DNA of 64,000 bases from Dipteronia dyeriana (taxonomy: Eukaryota; Streptophyta; Magnoliopsida; Sapindales; Sapindaceae), in the NCBI GenBank assembly GCA_032871835.1, contig CM065299.1, positions 46,946,706 to 47,010,705 of the forward strand, written 5' to 3'. The notes beneath the pieces were generated by a model. That model was not told where the DNA came from. It made no database searches and saw nothing but the letters and a program-made list of their open reading frames with translations. Shown one piece after another: positions 47,100 to 59,130 of this stretch (position 1 is its first letter; every line of letters begins with the position of its first letter). Made by a program: the position numbers and the translations under genes.

Positions 47100-49519
47100 T
47101 GTTAGGATTATGCTCGATAGCAAGAGTATAATAATGTATTTGACAATCTTTTCATATTAATAAAGTGACTTCTAGTTTAACAAATCTTATAGCATTTATA
47201 GTTTAATTATTATAATTGTCAAAAGTAAAAAATCATAAGGTCAAAAGTCTATGAGAAAAGAAGAATTGTTCATATATCTAGATATGTATGAGTTAGACAC
47301 AATTCTTTAGTTAGTCTTCAATAATATTCACAACTTAAGATAAAAGGTTGGGCGCATTTATCTTGTCAAAGTTATAGATTCTTTTTCTAGCATTTGAGTG
47401 GGATCAAATGTGTTATGATGAGTCTAAAATCATCAAATTGTGGTGTCTTTGGGCAAAAGAATCTAGTGCATTATTTGCATTGAATATGATCAAAATGAAA
47501 TACTTTATCTAGAACCGTCAATGGATAAATTTTTCATTAGAAGACAATCGGATAGTCTATCTGAATCCTGAGATAAATGATGGACTTATGGTTGTAAGTG
47601 TTATCATTTGAGCTATCAATGAGTAAGATTATATAGCATAGTCTATCCTCGATAGTTTGGTAGTATTCATTTGTTAATCGATGGAGGACTTCATTTATAG
47701 ATATGGACATCGTGGCTCCATTTAAAAAATGAGAGTAGAATACCATCATATGGGTGTTTTGAGGTATTGGATATTAAATCTTAACGTTAAGTTTTCAATA
47801 GTGTCTACTAAAACATGGTTTCTAGACAAGTCAAAATATCCAAGTTCAAAATGTGGTCATATGAGAAAATATGGTAACATAGAGAGCTATAGGCGGTTTA
47901 TGAGCTCTTGGCGATTACTGGTATTCTTCATGAGGATACACTTTCTCCAATAAGGTTGTCTAGGGTATGAATGAGAAACATCAACTTATTCTATCTTTAT
48001 TTAAGAGTTCAATTTTAGTTCTTTATTTGAATGAACTAAAATTAAATAGATCGGACCTAAGTGAATCATTTGTTGATTATGATTGGGTTGTGTCTATTGG
48101 AGCTTAAATTTAGATAGCCCGCCAAGATCCCCAATCCACACGAACTTGCATGGATCACTTGATATATTCTACCGGACCAATTTAGGGGTCCATCTAGAAT
48201 TGTATTAAGGCATGTGAACTTGTTTCTTTTTGTAAGAATAGGTCTAGTTCATATGTTGACTTTTTATTACGGTCCAATGGATTTAATAAAATAAGAAAAA
48301 TAATATATGACCCATATACATGTGTTGGGCGGCAAGGCTATTAAGAATAGCTTAAATTATATTATTTTAATTTTATTATTTAATTAAATGGAAATTAATT
48401 AATTTATTGATTAATTAATTATTTAATTAAAAGTCAAAATCCTTTTCCTAATAGGAGATGGTCTCCTAAAATTATACTATTATTTGTAGTATAATTATTA
48501 TTAAAGACTATATTTGATAAGTAGATAAATAAAATGAGTTATTTATCTAATCAAATTAGGAAGCCTTTAATATGGTTACAAATACACTATTGAGTTGGAT
48601 TAAGAGTCTTGGTGAAGGATAGAATTCTTTTTTTAAAAGGATTCTTAACCACCAAGTAAATCTACCTAAGGAAAGGATTCTTAAGTACCAAGTAATCCTT
48701 CTTAAGAAAAGAATTAAGTCTCCTAATTATATTCTTGTGAATTTCGGCCAGCTCATAAATATATATAAGAGGATAGAATTCCTTTTAGAAAAGGATTCTT
48801 AACTACCAAATAAATCCACCTAAGGAAATAATTCTTGCCAACCAAGTAAATCCTTCTTAGGAAAGGATTTGTGATCCTATATATATATCCTTGTGAATTT
48901 CGGCCAGCCCTATGATTTTTAGAGTGAAAATTTCGGCCAACCTAAGAGTTTTCTTAGAGAGAAATTTTCTTGCCAAGAGAGAATTTTGAGAGAGAAAATT
49001 TAGTATTTTACTCTAGACAAAATTCAATCAACTCTAAGATATAGGGTGTGGAATTCGGCCAAGGAGAAAAGAGAAAAAAAGAACGTTTTTGTTTTTGATA
49101 GTATACTAGTATCCTTTACATCAAAAGAGTTTTGTGTACAAAATCAAATCGGGTTCAAGCAAGTTTCAATCAAGTAGATTAATAACTCACAAGTGACCGG
49201 ACGTTCTTGGATTTTTCTCTTGGAGGATATTTGAAACTAACAAAGAAAAGATTTTGTTTGTCTCCATCCTTAGGTATACAATTTAAAGGAAGGGAGCCCA
49301 CACTCCTAAGTGATTCATGTTCGTGATTGGATTGGAAAATCTTGCGGAATCAATTCGGCGCTTGTTCAATCGTCACGAGAAAAAGGTACGATATTTTTAT
49401 ATACATCAATTAATCTAGGGTTAAGGTTTTTGTTATTAAAAGGGAAAATTTTATTTATACACAAACCCTAATTTTAATAATTTTCTCATGCTTCCGTTGC
49501 ACGTGGTTTTTTCTCTTCA
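47100..49519 (+). mobile_element. Nested solo LTR of family B, plus orientation
   Basis: 2420 bp, starting TGTTAGGATTATGCTCG and ending GGTTTTTTCTCTTCA. It lies inside the 3' LTR of element B, in the opposite orientation, with a perfect CACCA duplication (47095-47099 and 49520-49524). A TATA-like AAATATATATAAGAGG is near 48757. Because host and guest are the same family, the region is a large inverted repeat. Confidence 0.92.
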
Positions 49520-49524
49520 CACCA

Positions 49525-50083
49525 AACTATCGAGGATAGACTATGCTATATAATCGTACTTATTGATAGCTCAAATGATAACACGTGCAACCATAAGTCT
49601 ATTATTTATCTCAGGATTGAGATAGACTCTCCGATTGTCTTCAAATGAAAAACTTTTATCTATTGATGGTTCTAGATAAAGTATTTCATTGTGATCCTAT
49701 TCAATGCACCCAGTGCACTAGATTCTTTTGCCCAAAGACATAACACTTTGATGATTTTAGACTCCCCATAACACATTTGATCCCACTCAAATGCTAGCAA
49801 AAGAATCTACAACTTTGACAAGATAAAGGCGTCCAACCTTTTATCTTAAGTTGTGAATATTATTCAAGACTTACTAAAGAATTGTGTCTACCTCATACAT
49901 ATCTAGATGTATGAACAATTCTTCTTTTCTCATAGTCTTTTGACCTTATATTATTTACTTTTGATAATTATAATAATTAAACTATAAATGCTATAAAATT
50001 TGTTAAACTAGAAATCACTTTATTAATATGACAAGATTGTCAAATACAATATTATACTCTTGATATCGAGCATAATCCTAACA
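49525..50083 (-). repeat. Element B 3' LTR, proximal part
   Basis: Continues the interrupted LTR (AACTATCGAGGATAG...) and ends GAGCATAATCCTAACA, the reverse complement of the LTR start TGTTAGG. With 45260-47099 it makes about 2.4 kb. Confidence 0.9.
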
Positions 50084-50096
50084 ATCTCCCACTTGC
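50084..50096 (-). other. Polypurine tract of element B
   Basis: On the minus strand GCAAGTGGGAGAT directly precedes the LTR start TGTTAGG, the same PPT form as in family A. Confidence 0.85.
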
Positions 50097-50097
50097 T

Positions 50098-51004
50098 CTA
50101 TAGCAAATGTGTCGTATCTCTCATCCCCACGTTCTCTAGATGCCCATCAAAACTCTTTTGTGGAAGAGCCTTTGTAAAGGGATCCACTAGATTTTCTACT
50201 GACGCGATCTTGGTAATCGTCACGTCACCCTTATGCACAATTTCCCTTAGAAGGTCATACTTTCTTTCAATGTGTTTCCCTCTCTTATGACTTCTTGGTT
50301 CTCTCGAATTAGCCACTGCTCCACTATTGTCATAATAGATAGTGATCTGCTTATTCGTATCAGGAACCACTTCCAAGTCAATCAAGAAGTGGCGGAGCCA
50401 GACAGCCTCTTTAACAGCCTCGCATGAGGCAAAAAAACTCAGCTTCCATGGTGGAATCAGCAATACAAGATTGCTTGATACTCCTCCGTATGACTACCCC
50501 TCCTCTAATAGTAAACACAGATCCTGATGTTGATCTCCTAGAGTCAGAATCTGACTGAAAATTAGAATCTGTATACCCAACGGGAATTAAATCCCCTCAT
50601 GAGTATACAAGCATATAATCTCTCGTTCTTCTAAGATACTTGAAAATATGCTTGACTGTTGTCCAGTGATCAGGACCAGACTTCGATTGAAACCTACTAA
50701 TTATGCCCACAACAAAACAAATATATGGTCTAGTACAGAGCATTGCATACATGAGACTTTCCACTGCCGAAGCATATGGAATCCTACTCATGAATTGATC
50801 TTCATACTCATTCTTAGGAACTTGTTCCTTAGAAAGTTTGATTATGTGTCTGAAAGGTAACATACCTTTCTTGGAATCTTGCATGGAAAACCTAGACAAG
50901 ATTTTATCTATGCATGAAGCTTGGGATAATGCAATTGTTCTATTCTTTCTATCCCTTATGACTTGGATGCCAAGAATATAACTTGCTTCTCCTAAGTCCT
51001 TCAT
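50098..51004 (-). pseudogene. Element B RNase H and C-terminus
   Basis: 51004-50597: MKDLGEASYILGIQVIRDRKNRTIALSQASCIDKILSRFSMQDSKKG...RIPYASAVESLMYAMLCTRPYICFVVGIISRFQSK. A frame break follows. 50463-50098: SCEAVKEAVWLRHFLIDLEVVPDTNKQITIYYDNSGAVANSREPRSHKRGKHIERKYDLLREIVHKGDVTITKI...VDPFTKALPQKSFDGHLENVGMRDTTHLL. DNSGA, lost from the A array, is present here. Confidence 0.88.
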
Positions 51005-51678
51005 TCAAATTGTTTTGCCAACCATTCTTTTATTGATGTCAATACACCTATATCGTTTCCGATGAGTAGTATATCATCAACGTAAAGAACTAGGAAAATC
51101 AACTTGTCACCTTTAATCCTTTTGTATACACAAGGTTCATCAAGGTTTTGAATAAATCCAAAGCTTTATACGGCTTGATCGAACCTTATATTCTAGGATC
51201 TGGATGCTTGCTTCAATTCGTATATGGATCTTTACAACTTGCATACCATTTCCTCTTGGCCCTTTTCAATGAATCCTTCTGGTTGCATCATATAGATGCT
51301 TTAGTCAAGACTTCCATTAAGGAAAGCTGTCTTGACATCCATTTACCAAATCTTTAGGTTTAGAGATGCCACAATGGATAAGAGTATCCTAATGGATTTA
51401 AGCATGACCACAAGAGAGAAGGTTTCTTTATAATTGATACCTTTCTTCTATGTATAACTTTTAGCTACCAATCTAGCTTTAAAGGTTTCCACCTTTCCAT
51501 CCATTCCTCTTTTTCTCTTGTATACCCACTTGCACCCGATGGGTTTTATCCCTTTAGGCAACTCTACAAGAGACCAGACTTTATTTTTGAACAAAGATTC
51601 AATTTCGGATTGCATTGCCTTTTTGCCAATGACGACAATCAACATCTTCGATTGCTTCCTTGTATGTATAGGGATCAT
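51004..51678 (-). pseudogene. Element B reverse transcriptase
   Basis: 51678-51448 reads AMQSEIESLFKNKVWSLVELPKGIKPIGCKWVYKRKRGMDGKVETFKARLVAKSYT. Broken frames follow with [19 protein letters not shown], [48 protein letters not shown]. The YVDD catalytic box is at 51073-51084. Several stops and a frameshift occur between 51004 and 51448. Confidence 0.85.
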
Positions 51679-51811
51679 CGTCGTCTGAAAGATTCTCTAC
51701 AAATTCTCCTAGACCAATGTATCTCTCAGGTTGTCTAACAACCCTCCCACTACGATGAGGTATGGTAGATTGTTGATCTTGTGTTGGTACGGAACTTACA
51801 ATTGAGCTTGG

Positions 51812-52729
51812 TTACGAAACCTTTTGTGAAATTGTATCTCCTAAAAGCTCATTTAGAACAATTCTACTTTTAGGCACAAAATTATTCAAATAGTCCTCTT
51901 CCAGAAATTTAGAATTTTTCGAAACAAATACTTTAAGATCTGAAGGACTATAAAAATAATATCCTTTTGTTTCTTTTGGATACCCTACAAATATGCATGT
52001 TTCTGAACGGGACTCCATCTTTTCTGTCTTTCTTTTTAACACGTGCGCATGACATCCAAATATCCTTAAGTGTTGTAAACTAGGCTTTCGCCCGATCCAT
52101 AACTCATGCGGTGTTTTAGGAACCGACTTAGATGGTACATCGTTTAGAATGTACATTGCCGTTTGTAAAGCATATCCCCAAAAACAATTAGGGAGCGTTG
52201 AATAACTCAACATAGACCTAATCATGTCCAAAAGAGTTCTATTTCTCCTTTTTGCCACCCCATTTTGTTGAGGTGTGTCTGGTGCAGAAAACTGAGAAAC
52301 TATACCATTATCAATAAGATATTGCTGAAACTCACCATATAGATATTCTTCACCACGATCAGACCTCAAGATTTTTATGAGTTTCTCAAGCTTATTTTCT
52401 ACTTCAGCTTTAAATGCTTTGAACATATCAAAAGCATCCGACTTATGTCTCATGAGATACATATAGCCAAATCTTGAGTGATCATCCGTGAAAGTGATGA
52501 AGTACTCATATCCACCTCAAGCTAGAATGCTCATAGGTCCACACACATCAGTGTGTATCAATCCTAAACATTCGATGGCTCTTGCGCCTTTGGTCGTAAA
52601 CAACCTTTTGGTCATTTTACCTTCCAAACAAGATTCACAAGTTGGTAGATCATCAACCTTTAAGTCACTTAAAGGTCCGTCACTTACCAATCTTTTAATC
52701 CAATTAAGGTTAATATGACATAAGCACAA
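51812..52729 (-). pseudogene. Element B integrase
   Basis: 52729-52517: CHINLNWIKRLVSDGPLSDLKVDDLPTCESCLEGKMTKR (zinc-binding end) and LIHTDVCGPMSILA (first Asp). After a stop, [14 protein letters not shown]. 52462-51812: [15 protein letters not shown] (second Asp), then [17 protein letters not shown], where Lys replaces the catalytic Glu of VAERRN, and the C-terminal [25 protein letters not shown] and [14 protein letters not shown]. Confidence 0.88.
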
Positions 52730-52891
52730 ATGTCATCGGTAGGTTTCATCTTTTGATAATTTTACTCTTTTATGATTAGGTTTTGTTGATTCGGTGTCTA
52801 TCAAGTGAGAGATATTTCCATGCAAATAGAGTAAACCGTTTTCCAATGTACCTTTGCAAATAATTTTGTCATTCTTACTAATAATAAAAGC

Positions 52892-53131
52892 CTAATTAAA
52901 AATAACCGAATAACCAAATGTATTTAAATAAGAGACTGAAATTAAATTCCTCTTGAATTGTGGTACATAATAAACGTTTATTAAAACTAAATGACTATAA
53001 GAATCTAAATTGATTCTAATATCTCCCACTACACTAGTAGACACCAACGCTCCATTGCCTAAATGCAAGTTGAATTCATTCTTATTCAGTATATTCCTTT
53101 GACCCTTTTCACCACAAAGGGAACACTTCAC
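52892..53131 (-). pseudogene. Element B knuckle remnant fused to late protease region
   Basis: MKCSLCGEKGQRN is the first half of a CCHC knuckle (CX2C, then GQ where GH is expected). It runs straight into NEFNLHLGNGALVSTSVVGDIRINL...NVYYVPQFKRNLISVSYLN, which normally lies after the protease active site. The segment with DSG, about 60 to 80 codons, is missing. Confidence 0.75.
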
Positions 53132-53161
53132 TTAGATCTTGGTTACTTTCTTGGTCTCCTT

Positions 53162-53834
53162 CTAAGAAGGCTCAAGTTGCTTTTTCTTCTGTTGTCTTTT
53201 GACCTTCTTACGGGTCTTTAACAGTAGCAACTTACCAAGCATATAAATCTCTTGACCCTTGCCTTTCACAAGGATTTTCTTGGTGCTTTGAACATCTTGC
53301 ATCAGGCCTTGCAAGGTGTATTCCTTATTTTTCATGGTGTAGTCCAACTTAAACTGGTCAAAGGAATCTGATAGTGAGTTGATGATCACGTCAATTTTCG
53401 TCTCACCATCTATCTCAGCACCGTTTAGTTCAGCAATGTTGAGATATGCTATGACTTTCATCATGTGATCTTTCACACCCTGTCCAGGTTTTATCATAAG
53501 ATTCATAAAAGCAGTCACTACCTCATAGCAAACATCTCCTCTAGAGACATCATTATATCGGCAGCAATCTCCATTCCTTCATGTTGTTGTTGTAGCATGT
53601 CAGAGATGATGGCCATAATGTAATGTACATTTAGCCATCTCATCTGAAGACTTCCACTACTGATACTCATCTCTTTGCTCCTGAGTTAGATTCAATAGTT
53701 TGGTGGTTTAGGAATAGGCAGAACGATCTTATCATTTTTCAACTTACAACAACCCAATTTTCCTTTTTCCATTTGTCATAATTATCATCAGTTAAAGTAT
53801 TATCTTTTAGGAATTTGATTAGGGGTGGGGTCAT
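53162..53834 (-). pseudogene. Element B gag (UBN2-type)
   Basis: The start MTPPLIKFLKDNTLTDDNYDKWK fits copia gag. After a damaged stretch, 53518-53162 reads FMNLMIKPGQGVKDHMMKVIAYLNIAELNGAEIDGETKIDVIINSLSDSFDQFKLDYTM and a Lys-rich end (KTRKKVKRQQKKKQ). Gag builds the particle. Confidence 0.8.
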
Positions 53835-55197
53835 GATTTCTTTATGTTAACAAAAATTATATAAGTAAATAATCATGATAAAGTACTTTTGAATATTTAT
53901 CTTGAATTAAATAAAATAATTCAATCGTAAAAATTCAATGGTGATCCAACACCTATAAATGTCACGCCTCCTTTAGAGTACGCACCATTTACTAGTTGGA
54001 CTAGGTCACACCTAATTGTTAACATAACAACCAACATTTTCTATTTTAGCCTTGCAATTTTATTAACAAGAACTCTTGGGAGGATATTAATAAAATTACA
54101 TTGAGTGTGTTACAAAGTTATCGACCTTCAATATAATCCCTCACGAATATCCCTCCTTTGAGAGTAGATATCGTTTGGGTTAATTGTCTATTATATCCTT
54201 GTAAAGAAGTATCTTGCTAAATTCCATTCATGAATACCTCTTTAGAGGTTATTCACGAAACATAAAGCTCAACTAAACTTGGAGGCCGTAGGTGTTCCAA
54301 AACACCTTCTCCCACTCAATTGTTTAAGGCGTGTGATCGAATTCCAAAGATTGATTTACCAAGTTATCTAGATGTCAATTTAGATACTTAAACCATTCAA
54401 TGCATGTTAATAGCAAAAGAGATATATGAGTGGCACTCCTATTCTATATGACATGTTATCAAACAATGACAAACATTGCAATATTTACAACAAATAAAAA
54501 TAGCATCAATTTTGGTCCATCCTAGAAAAGCAAGTAAATTACATGTCTTGGAATACAAAAAAAAACTCCTTTCTTGGCGAACAAGTCTTCACGCGACCTT
54601 CATCGTCCGGACTCTCTCGGCTGCCTCCCAAGGGCATACGCACCCTTGGCCCTTACCCATGGGCGTGCGCATGCCACAAACCCATAAAGAGCTGCCATGC
54701 GCAGCCCATGGCTTCCATAGGGCTGCCGTGCGCAGCCCATGCCACAACAAATGTGGCAGCATGCTCTTCCCACGCACGTTTGTTGCTACGACTCGCACGG
54801 TCCCAAACATGTTCCGGTTGCTCCCAGTTCTTCAAACCTTCGAGTCTTCGATACTTGAATGTATTACAGAAGAATTTAAATAATAAAATACTGTAGTTTT
54901 TTTATTTTTACAACAACAAAATAAAAAATAAAATAAAAACGTAGCAACTACTAAGAAGGAAATTATGGCAATGATAGACCACCGTTCTTGTTACAATCAA
55001 AATAAAAATTATATTGAAATTCTATGACCAAAATTGAGCAATTACAATCCACATATAAAACATATATATATATCCATACATTCCAATGTAAATATATATG
55101 TGAATACCTAGAGTGTCATCTCTTTCTAAAAACATGCATATATACAATAAAAAGAAAAATATTCACCTACACATACATCAATTAATCAAGGGTACAA
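53835..55197 (-). other. Element B leader with a GC-rich block
   Basis: About 1.36 kb between primer site and gag. Most of it is AT-rich and non-coding. From about 54570 to 54830 it is GC-rich, with repeated GCAGCCCATG and TGCGCAGCCCATG motifs and matching GCTGCC units, unlike anything else in the window. Open frames on both strands here probably reflect base composition. Confidence 0.6.
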
Positions 55198-55215
55198 CTT
55201 GGCTCTTATACTAAT
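55198..55215 (-). other. Primer binding site of element B, decayed
   Basis: On the minus strand the sequence after the LTR end is ATTAGTATAAGAGCCAAG. Compared with TTGGTATCAGAGCCA it keeps GAGCCA and differs at a few bases. It is tRNA-iMet type. Confidence 0.7.
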
Positions 55216-55843
55216 TGTAGGGAAAAAACCACGTGCAGCGGAAGAGTGAGAAAATTTATAAAAAATTAAGGTTTGCGTATAAATAAAAATTTTCCCTTTT
55301 AATAAACGAGAACCTTAACCCTAAATTAATTGACGTATATAAAAGTATCGTACCTTTTTCTCGTGACGATTGAACAAGCACCGAATTGATTCTGCAAAAT
55401 CTTCCAATCCAATGACGAACGTGAATCACCTAAGAGTGTGAGCTCCCTTTCTTTAAATTGTATACCTGAGGATGGAAACAAACAAAATCTTTTCTTTGTT
55501 AGTTACAAATATCCTCCAAGAGAAAAATCCAAGAACGTCCGGTCACTTGTGAATCATCAATCTACTTGATTGAAACTCGCGTGAACCCGATTTGATTTTG
55601 TACACAAAACCTTTTTGATGTAAGGGATACTAGTATACTATCAAAAACAATCACGTTCTCTTTTTCTCTTTTCTCCTTTGCTGAATTCCACACCCTATAC
55701 CTTAGAGTTGATTGAATTTTATCTAGAATAAAATACTAAATTTTCTGTCTCAAAATTCTCTCTTGCCAAGCAAAATTCTCTCTTAGAAAACACTTAGGTT
55801 GGCCGAAATTTTCACTCTAAAAACCATTAGGGCTGGCCTAAAA

Positions 55844-55908
<65 letters not shown>

Positions 55909-57688
55909 GGATCATAAATCCTTTCCTAAGAAGGATTTACTTGGTTGGTAAGAATCCTTTCCTTAGGTGGATTTATTTGGTAGTTAAGAATCCTAATCTA
56001 AATGGAATTCTGTTCTTTTGTATATATACATGGGCTAGCCGAATTTAATGGGACATAGACTAGGATCACAAATCCTTTCCTAAGAATGATTTACGTGGTA
56101 GTTAAGAATTCTTTCCTTAGTTAGATTTACTTGGTGGTTAAGAATCCTTTTCAAAAAGGAATTATATCCTCAACCAAGACTCTTAATCCAACTCAATAAT
56201 GTATTTATAACCATATTAAAGACTTTCTAATTTGATTAGATAAATAATTCCTTTTGTTTATCTACTTATCTAATATAGTCTTTAATATTAATTATACTAC
56301 CAACAATAGTATAATTTTAGGAGACCAACTCCTACTAAGAAAAAGATTTTGACTTTTAATTAAATAATTAATTAATCAACAAATTAATTAATTTCCATTT
56401 AATTAAATAAAAAAATTAAAATAATATAATTAAGCTATTTTTAATTAGCTTTGCCGCCCAACACATGTATATGGGCCATATATTATTTTTCTTATTTTAT
56501 TAAATCCATTGGACTTTAATAAAAAATCCACATGTGAACTAGACCTATTCTTACAAAAAGAAACAAGTTCACATGCCTTAATACAATTCTAGATGGACCC
56601 CTAAATTGGTCCGGTAGAATATATCAAGTGATCCATGCAAGTTCGTGTGGATTGGGGATCTTGACGGGCTATCTAAATTTAAGCTCCAATAGACACAACC
56701 CAATCACAATCAACAAATGATTCACTTAGGTCCGATATATTTAATTTTAGTTCATTCCACTAAAGAACTAAAATTGAACTCTTAAATAAACATAGAATAA
56801 GTTGATGTTACTCATTCATACCCTAGACAACCTTATTGGAGAAAGTGTATCCTCGTGAAGAATACCAGTAATCGCCAAGAGCTCATAGACCATCTATAGC
56901 TCTCCAAGTTACCATATTTACTCATATGACCACATTTTGAACTTGAATATTTTAACTTGTCCAGAAGCCGTGTTTCAATAGACACCATTGAAAACTTAAC
57001 GTTAAGATTTAATATCCAATACCTAAAAACATCCATATGATGATATTCTACTCTCATTTAATAAATGGAGCCACAATATCCATATCTATAAATGAAGTCC
57101 TTTATCGATTAACAAATGAATACCACCAAACTATCGATGATAGACTATGCTATATAATCGTACTCATTGATAGCTCAAATGATAACACTTGCAACCATAA
57201 GTCCATCATTTATCTCAGAACTGAGATAGACTCTCAGATTATCTTCAAATGAAAAACTTTTATCTATTGACGGTTCTAGATAAAGTATTTCATTGTGTTC
57301 CTATTCAATGTACCCAGTGCACTAGATTCTTTTGCCCAAAGATACCACACTTTGATGATTTTAGACTCATCATAACACATTTGATCTCACTCAAATGCTA
57401 GCAAAAAAATCTACAACTTTGACAAGATAAAGGCGCCCAACCTTTTATCTTAAGTTTTGAATATTATTCAAGACTAACTAAAGAATCGTGTCTACCTTAT
57501 ACATATCTAGATGTATGAACAATTCTTCTTTTCTCATAGTCTTTTGATCTTATGATTATTTACTTTTGACAATTATAATAATTAAACTATAAATGCTATA
57601 AGGTTTGTTAAACTAGAAATAACTTTTTTAATATGAAAAGATCGTCAAATACAATATTATACTCTTGCTACCGAGCATAATCCTAACA
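55216..57688 (-). repeat. Element B 5' LTR
   Basis: 2473 bp; on the plus strand it runs TGTAGGGAAAAAACC...CATAATCCTAACA. It is longer than the other family B LTRs mainly through a (CA)23(TA)9 tract at 55845-55908. The frames at 56833 and 57037 also occur in the other LTR copies and are not genes. Confidence 0.92.
55845..55908 (+). repeat. (CA)23(TA)9 compound microsatellite
   Basis: Forty-six bases of CA followed by eighteen of TA. The other family B LTRs have only short TA runs at this place. Confidence 0.95.
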
Positions 57689-59130
57689 GCCTCCACGGGG
57701 GTAGAGGGGTGGCCTTCCTGAGATGGCCACGTGCCATCTTGGGGGAGGGGTAGTTTTGGTAATTAGCCATCCCACTTCCCTTTTACTTCATTTAGCGCTC
57801 TTTTTGCATTCTTTGACCGTTCTCTGGCCTCCAAACTCCGAACTCAAATCTGCTTTCTGATTACGAACTATAACTCCCTAAAGAGATGGATGTCAACAAA
57901 ATTTTCACAAAATATATGGAAATTGACTTGATAAACAAAGACAAAAACCATGTACGATAAAAGTATGAAAAGTTTTATAACTTCCAGCTCGGAACTTGAA
58001 AACTTATGAATGAGTAACGAAATGACCGAAACTTAATATGGATTAATATGAGAACATAATCAAGTCCAATATCATAAATAAACAAACACAAGAACACACA
58101 AGTATGTCATTTCCTAGATATAATCCTAGAGCATGCAATTTATAAAATTTGCAATTTAAGTCTAATGTAAGTGTGTGAATGTATTATACCAATTTAGTGC
58201 AACAATACAGGGGTACAAATGTATGCAATGTGTGTGCGCCCCTACGCCTTGCAAGAGGAAGAAGAATCTCAATACCTTAGCATCCAAGTAAGCACATTTC
58301 CTCTTGAAGACGAATTTACATGAGATGTTGCTTTTCTTCTTTGAAGCTCATATAAACCACAAATCACCTAAGCAACTAGGCATTACAAATAAAGAGAGTT
58401 TTGTTATGGAATCAAGCCAACACAAATCTAAAAACTAACAATTAGCATTTATGTTCTTGATTAAATGCATGACTCTTTGCTTAATATAGTTTTTAATATA
58501 CTTGAGTCACTTTGTGTTGGTTGAGGTTGTTTGTACATTGATAGCTAGCATTTAGGACCATTTTTTCCTCTAACTAAATCTTCTTGCTTTGCATTTTGAT
58601 ATTAATATCTAGGATTATTGTGTGTTGCCATCTTTAAATCTCTAGATAGTAAAGCCTAGCATTAATTGCATGTTAGAATATTCTTACGTATTCACACATT
58701 ATATCTCTTCATTGATTGTTAAGCTTAATGACTAAGTGGTTTAGTGCACAAGGTAGTTGGTCTAAGATCACTATTAAAGGCTCATTAAGTAGGGTTAGTG
58801 AACAAGAATGGTGTGACTTGAGGTCAACCTAGGTTGTAAACTTTCATTCAAATAGTGGATTTTGAGGACCGTGTGTGGCTAGAAGGATAACCCGTGAGTT
58901 TTGCCTAGTTGGAGGGCTTCTCACATTAAACATCTCATGTGTTTTTATTGTTTTCTGTATTTTATTGTTACTTGAATGCTTGCTAATATTGGGTAATTTT
59001 GTTAATATTGATTAATCGAAAATTGGTAATCAATCGATTAAAACCTATTCACCCCCCTTTAGGTTGTTTAGACACATGCTTAGTTGTAATTTTAATGACG
59101 ACAAGTGAAAATATCGACCATATAGAAAAT
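57689..59130. other. Non-coding stretch right of element B
   Basis: No reading frame of note. The first 100 bases (GGGGGTAGAGGGGTGGCC, GGCCACGTGCCATC) continue the sequence left of 45255. Near 59045 CCTATTCACCCCCCTTTAGG is an inverted relative of the motif at 43751, so this may be the other half of an older TE interrupted by B. Confidence 0.4.

Larger units (their letters stand above)
50098..53834 (-). pseudogene. Copia B gag-pol polyprotein, broken
   Basis: The frame can be followed from MTPPLIKFLKDNTLTDDNYDKWKKENW (ATG at 53834) to GMRDTTHLL and a TAG at 50098-50100. Order: gag, knuckle remnant, deleted protease, integrase, RT, RNase H, as in Ty1/copia. Stops and frameshifts separate the pieces given below. 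The stop lies two bases from the PPT. Confidence 0.9.
45260..57688 (-). mobile_element. Copia family B element, full structure, with nested solo LTR
   Basis: Read on the minus strand: 5' LTR (57688-55216), decayed tRNA-Met primer site, leader, gag, integrase, RT, RNase H, PPT, 3' LTR (50083-45260). The 3' LTR is split by another family B solo LTR in the opposite direction. GCCTT/GCCTC flanks it. All Ty1/copia domains except most of the protease can be followed, but every one is broken, so it cannot move on its own. Confidence 0.92.

Noticed and set aside
54476..54896. Overlapping open frames of 117-135 codons on the plus strand
   Set aside because: They fall in the GC-rich leader of element B, in several frames on both strands, with no recognisable domain.
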